NCBI GenBank assembly: GCA_032158295.1
Contig: CM063248.1
Coordinates: 13,220,657-13,284,656, forward strand
DNA: 64,000 bases
Reading direction: 5' to 3'
Source: Pycnopodia helianthoides
Lineage: Eukaryota; Echinodermata; Asteroidea; Forcipulatida; Asteriidae
The position numbers and the translations under genes are program-made. The notes under the pieces were generated by a model. That model had not been told where the DNA came from, searched no databases, and saw nothing but the letters and a program-made list of their open reading frames with translations. Below, piece after piece: positions 11,080 to 24,249 of the stretch (its first letter is position 1; every line of letters starts with the position of its first letter).

Positions 11080-14000
11080 ATTTGCCTGCGGCCTGCAGTT
11101 TCAGCAAACATTAAGAGTGCTATGATCGACAGGTGGGTCAGGGCCTGAGCGGTCAGGGCCTGAGTGCATGCCAAACTCATGTCACACAATGTGCCAACTT
11201 CTCTTTTTCACCAAGTCGGATAAAGGACATGCTCAACATCAAAGATGCAATAAACATTCGAGATATGCCCAACATTGAGTTAAAGTTTGGGCAGTTTAAA
11301 AACTGTTTTGCTATAGTTGGTTCCAAGTGTGTTCGTGTTTTTGCCTGCATGTTGCCAACACGCAGTGTCGCGACATGTCGCCTTAAACAGCGCCCTCTAC
11401 TTAGAGTTCATCGGTTTTACACTCTACATGGCGTCAGAATAGTAAAAGCCTTCGATAAGTTGAATTTAAAGTTACACAGCTTTAAATCATCGATTTCAAA
11501 TTATAAATAAATACATGCAGGAGAGGCACTCGACGATTGTATTCTTTTCAAACCATATAGGTAGGCCTTCCACGTGTTTTCGTTTAGAATGGAACACATT
11601 TGGTACTTTCCCTTATTTTAAGATCTTGATGATTTGGCATACATTTCTAATACCATTACGTTACTGAGCACTTTGAGGCTGAATTATGGTGGCCCAGAAG
11701 GGACATCAAAGATAAATATTGACGAAAATATTCATGACAAATTTAACGAACTGTGCTCTAAGTCGTGAAAATAGAAACCAATATATTGGCAATATATTTA
11801 CATAGGTTTACATAAGTCGTAAATACTGACGTCAATATTTTCGATAAAATTCACGACTTTGTGCCCCAAGTCGTAAACATTGACGCCAATAGAACGTTGC
11901 GACAAACTTCCTTGCGGATGTTACTTTGGTATTATAAAGTACACTCTCTAGGTAAACATGTCTTTATACACTAACCTGCTATATATAACTATTTTGTCTC
12001 TTTAAACAAGGGGCAAATTTCATTAGCGTACTATATGTTCTGCCATTGTTTTGGTTATTTCAAGGGAAAACGTAGGCGGCATTGTATTCCGTCCGTACAT
12101 TATGTCTCTTGTATGTTAGGTAAAATTTACCTGTTTTTAACAAGCTACCAAAGTAAGTTTTCTTTGAGTCGATTTTGCAAAGTTTTCATTTTGCAATCAC
12201 TGATATTAAGACATAGAATGATCGGATAGTGAAATTGAATGGTTCCATTTGGTTGTTGGGTGACTTGAAATTGGACGGGAAAACCCTTTTTTATTATTAT
12301 AAATATGTATAGGTAGCTATTTTCCTTTATAGAGAAAGTTATAAACTTTCATTTCAGACACTAAACAAAACCCTAACGATTACAAGTAATGAAAAGAAAT
12401 AAATTAGTTACTGGCGTGTCGAAACTTTGAAGGATGTAGTCAAAATAAAACAATCGCAAATGTTCATTCAATTTGGTCTGAACCGGCCTATGTGTTGATG
12501 GGTCATTCATTTTGAAAGGCCTATATGTTCTTGCATGTCTGATGTCCTATAAAGGCTGAGTTTTCTGAGCGTAAATCATATCTGACGTCTTAAACCCTAT
12601 AAGATGCACATCTTTTTTTCTTTGTTCTCGACTCTGTGATCAAAAATTATTGTCATTTAGGCCTATTATAATGTGAAGCTCAAGTGGATTGAATTTTGTA
12701 AATCTTTGGATGAACAATTAACCCATGTGAAGATTAAGAGATAAGTCATGATATAAGAAGGCAGTCTGAAGTGCTTGTTGGTGGTGGCTGCTGCTCTTCT
12801 TTAAACATATTTGTCCATAATTATGTCGCCTCCCGGAAAACAAGGTTTAGCCTAAAATCCTGGCCGTACTTGTTTGGCCCACTGGCCCACGATCAACATT
12901 GGCTCTCATTGCACGGTCTGCGCTCCAGCTGGGATGGTTACTATAATGATTATTATTAAACTCAATATTATCATTTACTCGGCAAGATTTCAACTAACAT
13001 GCAACAATATAAGAAAGTATTATTTGTTACTGTTCCGTTACTAATGATGTAATGGAACAGTAGCATAGGCAAGTCAACTATTGGAATCAAATAACAAGAC
13101 AAACTCATTCTAAAATTATCAGAATTAATAAAAGTGAACCAAACCACTGTGACTCGAAAGCCTATTAGCTAATCTTAAATGGGTAAAAAATCCTAAACAA
13201 ATAAATCTAAAAATTATGACAACATTGAGCAGGGAGCGGGAGGGTATGTATATTGCAGAGTGGCCTAAACCTTTGGCGGATTGTAGGTAGTTTTCAGAAT
13301 AGTATATAAATCATAGTAGAATCAAATTTGCTATGACATCAAAAGATAGGCTTTTATGTTAATTTTTTAGACACAAGTATACGGTTTATTTATTACTTTT
13401 ACGTTACGCAAAAAATTGTGGTAGGTCATATAATTATTACACACCTCAAATGCAAATGGAGTATTGGTGTTGACAAATTTATTTGAGATAAACCTATAAA
13501 CATTTCAGTTTCTCAGCCCATGAAAGATAGCGCTTTGACAACACCCAAAGAGAACATTCAACCAAACGTAATGAGTCTCTATATAGAACAAGGATCTACA
13601 GTCTCAACTGCGTCGTATTGTACAACATTTTGTGAATACATGGACAACAGATGGACCTGCATTATTGTTATATTACGAGTGTCACATGCAAGGACATTTA
13701 ATAATAAGAGTATGACAAGACCAACTACCAGGTGATGGGCACAATCCATTGTCATTGTAGAACGACGGAACTCTGCCATCTACTATCAACTTCACGCTTG
13801 ATTAGTGCATAATACAAAAGACTCGTATCAGGGCGTATTGGCGAACAATGGGTGTAGGCCTGTTGCAAAATCGGTGACTGTTTTCGGTTGATATAGTTCA
13901 GTTGAGGATGTGTTCGTGGATTCTTCGTTAACAGAATTCTATCAAGTACAGGACTTTACGCCTCAAATTATTATTTTTAATTGTGGAAGACAATTTGGTC

Positions 14001-14855
14001 TGAAATTCGGTCTACCTCTTGACCAATGTGTCACTGGAAGCGGTTGCCATGACTTTCACGTACATTTAACAGCCGTCACTTGGTTAAGACAAACTCGTCT
14101 TTCAGTAATTATTTAGTTTATGTCTTTAGCGTATAGCCGAGAGTACGAATGGAAGGCAACAACACCGCATAACATTATGTTAATGTTAAATCCGAGTACC
14201 GAAGTGAACACAAGTTTCTTGGAATAATAACTGTATAGCAATGTCCACAGTAGAGCAAGACACGAAGTCTGTCTTTGATCTCTTATCACCATGATACTTG
14301 ATGGCTGGTCATTCGGCACCATCTTACTACCATCAACGGATAAACGTAAGTAGCTATATCTTGAATATGACATGCCTCATACCTCTAATATGAACAACTA
14401 AAACAACAATCAATCAATCAATCAACAAGAAAATGCATTTTTTTTTAGCTAAAGTATTGAAAACATTTTTGAAAATTAATGGCCCTATAGCTTGGATTCG
14501 GAATAGTTCGATTATAAACGGTTAAAAACTGAACAATGCCGAACGGTGTTGTTTTGTTTGGTTTTTTAGTTTTTTGCCGTTAGCCGTTAGCGTAAATAAT
14601 TAAACAAAGCCGCCGTATGTTCTGTTTTATCATTGTCGGTTCTTTTCATCCGAAAACTATAGAAATATATTATAAAAAGTAAAGGCGTATACAAAACCAT
14701 GCGACACGGCCCGTATTGAAGCATTTACATCCATTGAGACAATGGTCAGGTGATAAGTGGACATTCGTATGTAATTGGCTTTGTGCCCAAGGTGCTCTGT
14801 ATGAAACGTCACTGGAAAATGGATCCCATCGAAAAACAAACTGCTTGTAGATCCA
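11080..14855. other. Intergenic, nothing recognised
   Basis: AT-rich DNA. Short frames (11133-11510, 13520-13735, 13910-14116, 14113-14373) have no recognisable features. The sequence around 11700-11900 repeats words such as 'gacgtcaatatt' and 'aagtcgtaaa' in both orientations, a weak hint of an old inverted-repeat element. Confidence 0.35.
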
Positions 14856-14863
14856 TGTGAAAG

Positions 14864-15360
14864 TTGGTCACTCCGTACCCTGGTCACTCCGTACCCTGGT
14901 CACTCCGTACCCTGGTCACTCCGTACCCTGGTCACTCCGTACCCTGGTCACTCCGTACCCTGGTCACTCCGTACCCTGGTCACTCCGTACCCTGGTCACT
15001 CTCGTACCCTGGTCACTCGTACCCTGGTCACTCCGTACCCTGGTCACTCCGTACCCTGGTCACTCCGTACCCTGGGTCACTCCGTACCCTGGTCACTCCG
15101 TACCCTGGTCACTCCGTACCCTGGTCACTCCGTACCCTGGTCACTCCGTAACCCTGGTCACTCCGTACCCTGGTCACTCCGTACCTGTCACTGTACCCTG
15201 GTCACTCCGTACCCTGGTCACCAGCTCCGTACCCTGGTCACTCCGTACCCTGGTCACTCCGTACCCTGGTCACTCCGTACCCCTGGTCACTCCGTACCCT
15301 GGTCACTTCCGTACCCTGGTCACTCGTACCCTGGTCACTCCGTACCTTCCGTAGCCTGGT
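14864..15360. repeat. 16-bp minisatellite, about 30 units
   Basis: A tandem array of 'ggtcactccgtaccct' runs almost perfectly from about 14864 to 15360. Single-base indels accumulate toward the right end, where it decays. Because 16 is not a multiple of 3, the open frames across it cycle through all three phases with a 48-base period. They encode only SVPWSLRTLVTPYPGH-type repeats, so they are not genes. Confidence 0.9.
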
Positions 15361-15745
15361 CATCCGTACTGGCACTTCGTACCGTCAGCCGAGTCACTTC
15401 ATACCTTCCGTAATTGCGGTCCTCTACTGTTGGATTTAGGATTTAAGTCACTTGGTACCTTTGTAATGTCGGTGTGGCCCTCTGTGACTGTTTTACTGTA
15501 AAATTTAACGTGTGTCAAAACAACATCTTTTTAATTGTTTTCCAAGGGAAAATTTATTTTATTTTAGTATTTTATTATTAAGTACAACCTAATGATGTAC
15601 ATTTTGTTGTAATTTTTTTTTTTGGGGGGGGTTTTAGTATTGGATTTTTTAGACGCCTTGATGTTTATTGTTTTAAACTAAAGTTAATTTTGTTATTATA
15701 TAAGCTTTTTTTTTTAAAGTTATTGTACTTATTTTAAGTACAGCC

Positions 15746-15976
15746 TACTCTCTAAATGTAAAAGTGAAAACACCACTCTTTACATTTCGAGTTGTCCTTA
15801 AAGGCTCTTTAAAAGAGTGGTGTTATTTCACTCTTTGAGAGGATTCATTCAGGACAGAGTGAAAAATCACTCAAAGATGCAAATCTCATTCTAAAGAGTG
15901 AAGACCACTCGAAAAAGAGTTGTCCCTCATATGGCTCTTCAAAGAGTGCTTTTTCACTCTTTCACTTTAGAGAGTA
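15746..15976. mobile_element. Foldback MITE with repeated AAGAGTG motif
   Basis: The outer ends TACTCTCTAAA and TTTAGAGAGTA are inverted. Inside, AAGAGTG or its complement CACTCTT occurs many times in both orientations (for example near 15773, 15813, 15895, 15944 and 15955). About 230 bp, non-coding. Confidence 0.7.
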
Positions 15977-15979
15977 ATG

Positions 15980-18900
15980 ATTGATGTTTATTTTGTTATA
16001 TTAGTATAATGATTTTTCGAGTAACAACGGGTCATTACAAAATACTTTTTTTTACAACAACCATTAATTTAGAGCTGAATTTGATAAAGTTACACTTCAA
16101 TCAATTGTTAGATCATTCCAGATTAAATACATTAAATTTGATGACATAAAAGTACCGGGTATCCACATCATATCTTGTTAGTTTGTGATCAGATGGGGGC
16201 GTTTATGAATTATCTCGCTCACTATGAAAATGTTAAACCATCGTTAAATAGGGTTGCAAGTCCACTCCTCGTGACCGTCTGCTAAATTAATGGTGTTTAT
16301 TGTATTGGCATAAGAGATGTTACACTTCCTCTAAAAGGATTGGGAGGGGTGGGGTGTAAGATGTATCAATACGCTGCTCCATGATTATAACTTTTTATCC
16401 AACGTGACCTCTCGGGCACGTTGTGAGGAAAGTGAGAAACTGTGTCTCGTGATTTTCAAGGCGGCATTCTGTATGAATAGTATACACTCTGCTCTTGACC
16501 ATGGAATCGTTACACTATGATAAACAAACAATTTCGAAAAAAGTGTATTAACGCTTCTTTGTTGAAATGATCCTTGCATATTTTGTCTTGGTCCTTTTGC
16601 TATGGTCAGATGAATCACCCTGGTGTCTCTGGTCTTAGATCTGAGATCCAGTCAGCGAAACAGACATCAGCTATGAAAGTGAACACTTTGGGTGTAGCTA
16701 ATGATTCTAAGCTGAGCCCCACACCACACACACTAAAGTAAAAACAGCATAGGCCCTAATTGGTCTCATCAAAATCACAGTATTGTTGTAGTAGAAAGTT
16801 CTTATCACCAGGGCTTATGAATGCAATTCTGTATTTTAGTTGTTGTTTAAAGAAGCACATATCACGTTGATATTTAAAGTGAAATCAGTCATAATTTACT
16901 AAGAATGGTAAGGAAGAAAAAAATAAAGCAAGAATAGCCCCATTGATTTGGTCAGTTATTATTACTTTATTGCAAAAAGCATATTGTTAGCTCATTATTA
17001 GAGTGCTTGATAACACAGTAATATCACGTCATGCGGGACGCAAACAAGAAAACAAAAACGCAACGCGTATAAACTTTAAAAGATTACATGATGGAGGTCT
17101 GTATAGAATGTACTGCGTCACCTTACAGGAAAACCCCACTATTTGAAGTATTGGAATCAATATAGGTCAATTTCAACAATACTCAATCGAAAGAAAGAGG
17201 GGTCAAGTCAACATTACTTGACTATCTAGTGCGTAGGCATAGGACGACAAATGACTTTCAATATCATTCCTTTTTGTCGAAAGGGGAGAGAAGTTAGCAA
17301 AACATGCAGTCCTTAGTGGGTAGAATCCACAAACAAGCGGCCCATTGTATCAATTATCATAACCTTGATGGTTACAGAAGGTGTCCAGCCGACGTGTGCG
17401 TCTCATATGGGAAGGCATGCATGAACCACTGAGTTCTTTGATGACAATGGCTCCAACAAGATTCATTCCGTGTTGTTTCATCATGGGAAACGGCAGTTAT
17501 TTGCTCCCATCCCATTGACATTGAACTTATTATGTTCTGCATACAATGGCAGGGAAAACATTTATTATTTATATATTATAGATAACTTGCCATACGAACC
17601 AAAGTTGAAGTTGGTTTTACAGTAACATCTAATAAACTAGAAGATTCTTTGTTTACCCTGTTTACTTTTCATAAACCATTAAACCGATCATAGACAGAAT
17701 TGAATACCCGGTAGTTTTTACAACATTAACATTAAAACGGTATAATTGAGAAACAGTGGGGTGATTTCGATGTAAGTGCTATTTGATACAAACTGATGTG
17801 CTAATTAAGTATATTCAATTTCTAAATGGTTTAGGAATATAACTGTACGATCACAAATTAGTATACAACAGCCATGAGGCATGCTTGAGGTAGGGTCATA
17901 AAGATTTGATTTTTGTTTTGTTTTTTTGTTCAACGTCATGCTGATTTATAGACAAAATTGTCAAGAAAGATACAGTAAAAGTCACCCGTGCCTGTGAAAG
18001 TTTCATACAATGTCTGACTTGTTGAGAAAACAGCAAAAAAACTGTCACGGTCTTTTCATCAAAAACATCGAATCCATCCACGTTTAGCGAAGGTGACAGC
18101 GGGTACCAACCGCATTTCTGGCCGCAGCATTCACAAACAAAGACCACAGACATTTGAATCTCCAAAAACTCGCCTTGAGGTGAGTGAGATTCAAATGTTT
18201 CAACATATTTATTCAACAGGGGAATTTCAGACGAAATAATTTCGCAGGGGTTTACTACCATCATTATAACAAGGATTTCGGGTATAAATTACACCTTTTT
18301 TCTGGGGGGGGGTCACTACAAAAAATTGGTTAAAAGGGACTATCGAAAAGCAAAGTTTCAAACTATAAAAGCTCATCCATACTAGCTTCAACTTCTAATC
18401 CACCAGTAGTTTCTCATTCTGAAATACTGTCTAAGTCAAATAGCATTCCAATTTGTCACATGTCGAGTTTCCGAACTCAAAATAAGACAAAGTGAACGTG
18501 CAAAAATTCCTGACAAAACAAATTGTTCGTTGTTTTCTCTAACGAACGTGAACACGGGATTTAATTAACTTTCGCAGGTTATTTGCATGGTGTGTTTACT
18601 GCGAACTAAAGGATGGAAATTTGTTGAATCTTCCAAAAACGTCATATGTAGCTTTCTTAATATATATAGATGAGTCGTACCAGTTTCCATAAAACGACCG
18701 TAACTCATCACGAGACTCAAGCGCAACTGTATTTTAGTCAATTTTGTTGCCCATCATATTCAAAATCTACAATTCAGAAAGTAAAATTGGTTAACAAGAG
18801 CGGTAATTAAGTTAAGCATGCTCTGAAAAAAAGTATTTCTGGTGGTCCGCTTATTTCAAACAACACCTTTCTATTTCAGAGAAGTGCCGTTGAAACTTAA

Positions 18901-21900
18901 CCTGCATGAAGAAAGATTGTGTAAATATTACAGAGGTGTAGAGTCAGTAACTAATGGTTGTGACCCTGTGTCGTTCCATTCTTGCCCCCGATGGGTTAGG
19001 TTGTGATTAACCGCGAATGATCCCCCACTCTCCACGGGGCTCTCTCAAATACACCCACTTTACTCACTCATCAATACCCGCTAACCAAATATGTAAGTGA
19101 ACTGCGTGAGTCATAAATCAAACACGTAGCGAAGACTGACTGACTCCTCCAAACTTATCATTTTCTTTCTTTGAACAAAACACATTTCAATTTGAATTCC
19201 TTGGGGCAGGGATAATGCAGTTACTTTTTGGTTGGGTGGGGTGGGGGATACCATGGCTTTATTTTGCAGGGAGTTCCGTACAGGTCGATGCATGTTTTAC
19301 AAATTGTAGAAAACCTTTTGCATCTTTCTATTTTGTAAGTGTTCTATTTTGTATTTTTAATTTACTTCTTGGTTGATTTACGTCTTTTTAGATTACAAAC
19401 ACCTACTGCATACAATTACACTGGTCGTATAGAGCACATAATAATGATGATAATGTTGTTGTTAGCTCCATCCAGGTATTCGGCAAGGGTGATGATTGTT
19501 GATTAAACCATCGGTGAAACTACGGAGGATCCTCCATGATGAAACCGACTTCAGTTGAAGAGTTAGTAGATTAAATGGTGTTGTCCATTCATGATATTGA
19601 TGTAACCCAGACTTAGCTGGTGAATAGTAATCTTCACTCGAGGCAATACTTAAGAACATGGCACTACCAACAGGTGCTTCCGTGTTGTGTATTGTCGTCT
19701 AAACCCCATACACCAACAATGATCAACTAGCATTCGTAATGTTTACTATCTAATCAATAGTACAAGTTGCTAGAAGAAAGTTACAACCAAGATTACAAGG
19801 TTATGGTACAGAAAACAGCTTATACATTATTGACTCCGACCAGATCACGTATCGTTATTCGATAATTTGTTTGAAGATGACGCTCGTCAAGTCGTCCCTT
19901 GTCTGTTTTCTCCCTCTAACAGTTCTTACCATTAGGGTTTAAAAAGCCGTGTTGCAGCGCAACATCATTAATGCTATTATTATCAATTAGAAACACGCGA
20001 TAGATAATTTAGAGAACAACAAGTTACATACCTTTTTCGTTTTCTGATCACAGTTTGTGCCGTGACAAATACTCTATTTTCATGCAAGTATTTAAAAATT
20101 TAACCATAATTGTGTCCCATATTGAGTGGTTTTTGGCGTGCGACATACCGTATGTTCAATAAGGATTACAGGACTCTGATTATCGGCATTGTGCGTCATC
20201 CAATGCTAATCAATATTCAACGAGCTGTACATTTCGAAGTGTTCGTTCGCTCCGAATGACTATTACTATTTTAGCCTTTGAAATAAGTATACATATACAT
20301 TATATATATAAATACACTATACGCCGGTTTTCTTTCATCTTAACCAACTATAATTTATGTTTTATTTACCCAGTCAGTTTCCCTTTTGTTTTATTGCCAC
20401 CTATTGTCTTCTAACTGTACAGACTCATTGCAGTTTGCTCATTTCCAATCTGTTTGTCTGAAAGGTAGGGTCATAGACTGGATTTTTTGCAGAAAAAGTC
20501 TAACCATCCCAATGTGCATAACATCCTTGAAGAATTCACATATGTTACGTGACTTAGATACTAAATAGTGCTTACACTACAGTGATTCAAACTACGGCGC
20601 TTTCGCATTTTAAGCACATTTCACGGGTATGAATTCTATTTTGTTTTTGCGTATCCCAGTCATCGGTATGCCTCGGTTATTACTTCCTTGGTAGCTGCCC
20701 TAGAAAACAAAGAAGATGTTCATTTTTTCAACGACAGTCGGTTCGGGAGACAAATTGGTACGTATTAAACTTTGGAACATGCAAGCTTTTCAAAAAACAA
20801 TGACAGCTAGCGATTGGCTTTTACGATGTATTTCGCACCTCTACTGCAGCACCTGCATTGTACCAATTTAACTACGAAAAGCTGAATGGGATTCAACAAA
20901 AAACGCTTGCAAGTGTGAAATGAGTCAAACCCGAAAGTTAGATCAACATTGACTTGTGTGTCAAGTCAAGATGTTTGAATAGGAAGACATCTTTAATTAA
21001 CCTCTAAGTGCAATAAATCACACAAACATAAATAATGCCAACTCAAAACAAGAAAGAAGGCAAGAATGTCAATGTAGGTGCTGCAGGCGGCAAATACTTC
21101 AGTCGTTAAACTACATCACAGTACGGAACAAAAGGCGTAACAAACAAGGACATTATTGGCACTTTGAATTGATACAAACAAAGCGAGTTAAAGAAAGATA
21201 CTCCTCCTGCATTTCGCCAACTGAAAACACAACTCCCCTGTTGCAACTAATGGACGAGTCTGGCTTAGTTGGTGTTCGGCGTGTTTGATCATCACTCAGC
21301 TGTTCTTTTAGTACGGCGTTTTCCATATCCAGTGATCACAGAAGGTTGTCAGCTAAACTGTCAGCCCAAACTGTGCTCCACGAACAGTCGGATTTTAAGG
21401 CTACCGCTCTTTGAAAAAATAAACACGCTGGGTAATGCTTCGATTTCTGTTACATTGGATTTTGATGTGTAAATCAAGAAGGTAAGTTGCATTGTCTTAA
21501 AAAAAAACATTCTTTATTCAATGGCGATAATCAAATTTAAACTACCCAAAAATTACGGGAAAATCTGATATAATCATCAAGCGTAATAAATAGGTTAGCA
21601 CTGTTTTGTATTTGATCAAATAATTTACTGGAACTTGTGTTGTGTATATGTTTAGATTAGTATGCGATCTTGTACATGGATTTGTGTTGTTCTGTAAACC
21701 AAGAGGAAATGCAGTTTCTGACATTGTCGCATGAAATTCAGCGAAGGCAAACGCAATTGTTTGCATTCGCTTAATTTCATGCGACGATGTCTTTCTGTAT
21801 CCGATGTCCAAGTTTGGAAGATCAGATCAGTGTTGCTTCAAATTCAAGAAACTTTATAAAGTGCGTACAATCGACATACAGTGAAACTATTGGCTTATTT

Positions 21901-23635
21901 CAGTACTTTTCAACTTGTATATTGTGAATTAAGAGTACATGTATGACGTTCGATAATACAGCAATCATCCGTTTTGAAGAGTATACACTCGAAGCGTATA
22001 CAATAGTGTTTTCTAAAAACAAGTCATGAAACTGACCAAAATATGAATATTTCGTCAAATCACAGAATCACAGAGCAAGGTCAAGTTTTCCAGAAATCAC
22101 GAATATTTTATGGGGTACTTTTCATGTTTATTTACGTGACTTCGATTTGGCAAATGGGAGAACCGAGTGACTATTTGGCTAAACTTTTCTCGATCAGGGC
22201 AGTATTTATTACTTTAGTGCGCAAGTATTTTCTCAAGACCCATACTGTCAAGACCACTCACTGATACAGTACTACGTACGGATGGGTATCAAGTTATTAA
22301 TTAAAAAAGCATTCCTACCTCCATGATAAAAGGAAGCTATATGAGTATGGCAGTACAGCCCATAACTTGTGTCTTGGAGCATTATCCCTTTGATCATTCG
22401 AATATCAAAGTGATTAAAACCTTTTCGTTGAAATCCAGATACACGTTTCGGTTAAGGGGCATTAAAGCGAAATAATTGGCCAGCTAATCTACATGTACCA
22501 AGTATACTTTTCATTCATTTCATTCATTTTAATGTTGACTTAGATCATCTTCTTTGAGTACTGATGGCCATGCTGCGTGTATTGATATCATTTGAAATAT
22601 GAGTAATGCCGGGAAAAAGTATATGATTATGATGAAAAACTCAACTATACACCCCCGCGCCTGATGGGTATAGTATATCAGTAGCGTGCTTAAAAGAATA
22701 CGTGACAACACACTCTTTTTCCACACAGGTTATTATTAAGTATACTGAGTGTAAAGTGAGTAATGGTTTGTATATGTGTTAAGTTGTAATTATAGGTACA
22801 CAGCGTTACATTGAAATGTTTGTTGTTAATGCAATACTATACTATACTATGCGACGTGCTGGTCATACATTGATCGGTCACTCGTGGCTGGGGTGAGCCG
22901 CAGTTAGCTGCAAGGCGGACGGTGTATTAATCGATCCAGTATTGATTGTGTGTTACAATGTACAAAATAATATGGTTGCAAATTACTTAGGAAGCAAGAA
23001 ACTAATTGGACGCTATACTCATCATACATCATAGGATCCATTGCAGCAGATGGTATCATCCCCATATTGTAACTTTATTCCATATTCAGTTGTGTCTATT
23101 GTGTCATTTCTTAACGGTCATGAACAACGAACTTAATGTGACATACACGTTTACGACAGCTATTAATAGTATTTCAATTTTAACGTTTTACAGAATGAAT
23201 CATTTGCATCATATAGGAAGGTCAAGTTTGTTTATATTCTAGTATTTGCTGAATCGTGACAATGCTTCAATGTGTAACAAGATATTAAGTAGAATAATAT
23301 AATATTAACAGACCAACGAACCATGAACGAACCAACATCGAAGCTCAAGTAAAAATCATGGAGGTTTCAGTGGTCCTTGAAAATGGATTGGGACGCTCTT
23401 AAAATGTCATCAACTCTACTTGGCTAATTTTGTTGAATTATCTTGTATAGAAAACATCATCTTAGGATTTTAAGAGATTCACCAACTTCAAATTACAACA
23501 AATGAACCAAAATATTTCTATCGCAATCCTATGGCCATTGTTGTGTGATGAGAAAGTCAAACGTTCTGGAGAATTTTCTCGCCTCTCCAGCGCTGTACAT
23601 TGCGCTTTATGGCAGGTACTATCGCCCTCCCCCCA
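15980..23635. other. Long intergenic stretch, nothing recognised
   Basis: No exon or transposon with clear ends was found. The minus-strand frame at 17896-18264 (122 codons, including CECCGQKCGW) is the longest; it has no recognised domain and no splice or poly(A) context. A G-run near 18305 and a hexanucleotide-like AT tract near 20290 are simple sequence. Confidence 0.35.
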
Positions 23636-23639
23636 AGAA

Positions 23640-23815
23640 AAAATTATTATATTATAAATTTATATACAAAACTAAAATAAATAATAAATAAATAATAAGC
23701 ACACAAATAAATACACAAATAAATACATAAATAAATTCATTAATAATTAATAAACAAATTAATAGACAAATAAATTAATAAATTAATAACAATTAAAAAA
23801 CATAAACAACAGTAC
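23640..23815. repeat. AT-rich simple repeat, AAAT-type
   Basis: Nearly pure A/T tract of imperfect 'aaat' and 'aataaaca' repeats. Non-coding. Confidence 0.8.
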
Positions 23816-24015
23816 ACCAATTTTTTTTTATGACGGTTCTATGTCCCCCCCGACCACTCTGCTAAATGTGACCATTATGTTCGATACAACAGACCGTCCT
23901 TGCTCTATGAGCAGACATACGCAGACATACTGAACAATGATGTCTATTCTTTACTTCATTGTGGTGGCGTATGGAGCCGGTCTCCCGCTACGAAACTTTA
24001 TTACTTCTGTATTAT

Positions 24016-24247
24016 AAGATCAAGTACAGGATAAGTTATCTGAGTCCTGGACATGGAGTGTTGATCAATGTGCTTAGCGAGTTGAAACCATGTGATCAAG
24101 TACAGGATAAGTTATCTGAGTCCTGGACATGGAGTGTTGATCAATGTGCTTAGCGAGTTGAAACCATGTGATCAAGTACAGGATAAGTTATCTGAGTCCT
24201 GGAGTGTTGATCATATTGAATGTGCTTAGCGAGTTGAAACCATGTGA
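24016..24247. repeat. 76-bp tandem repeat, three units
   Basis: Units start with 'caagtacaggataagttatc' at 24021, 24097 and 24173, a spacing of exactly 76 bp. The first two are almost identical. The third carries a small deletion after 'gagtcctgg' and a small insertion in 'atcatattgaatg'. Recent local duplication is likely. Confidence 0.9.
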
Positions 24248-24249
24248 GT

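Noticed and set aside
14857..15354. 165-codon repeated-peptide frame
   Set aside because: It is a readout of the 16-bp minisatellite; all three frames cycle through the same peptide.
17896..18264. 122-codon minus-strand frame with CECCGQKCGW
   Set aside because: No recognised domain, promoter, splice or poly(A) context; frames of this length occur by chance in 64 kb.
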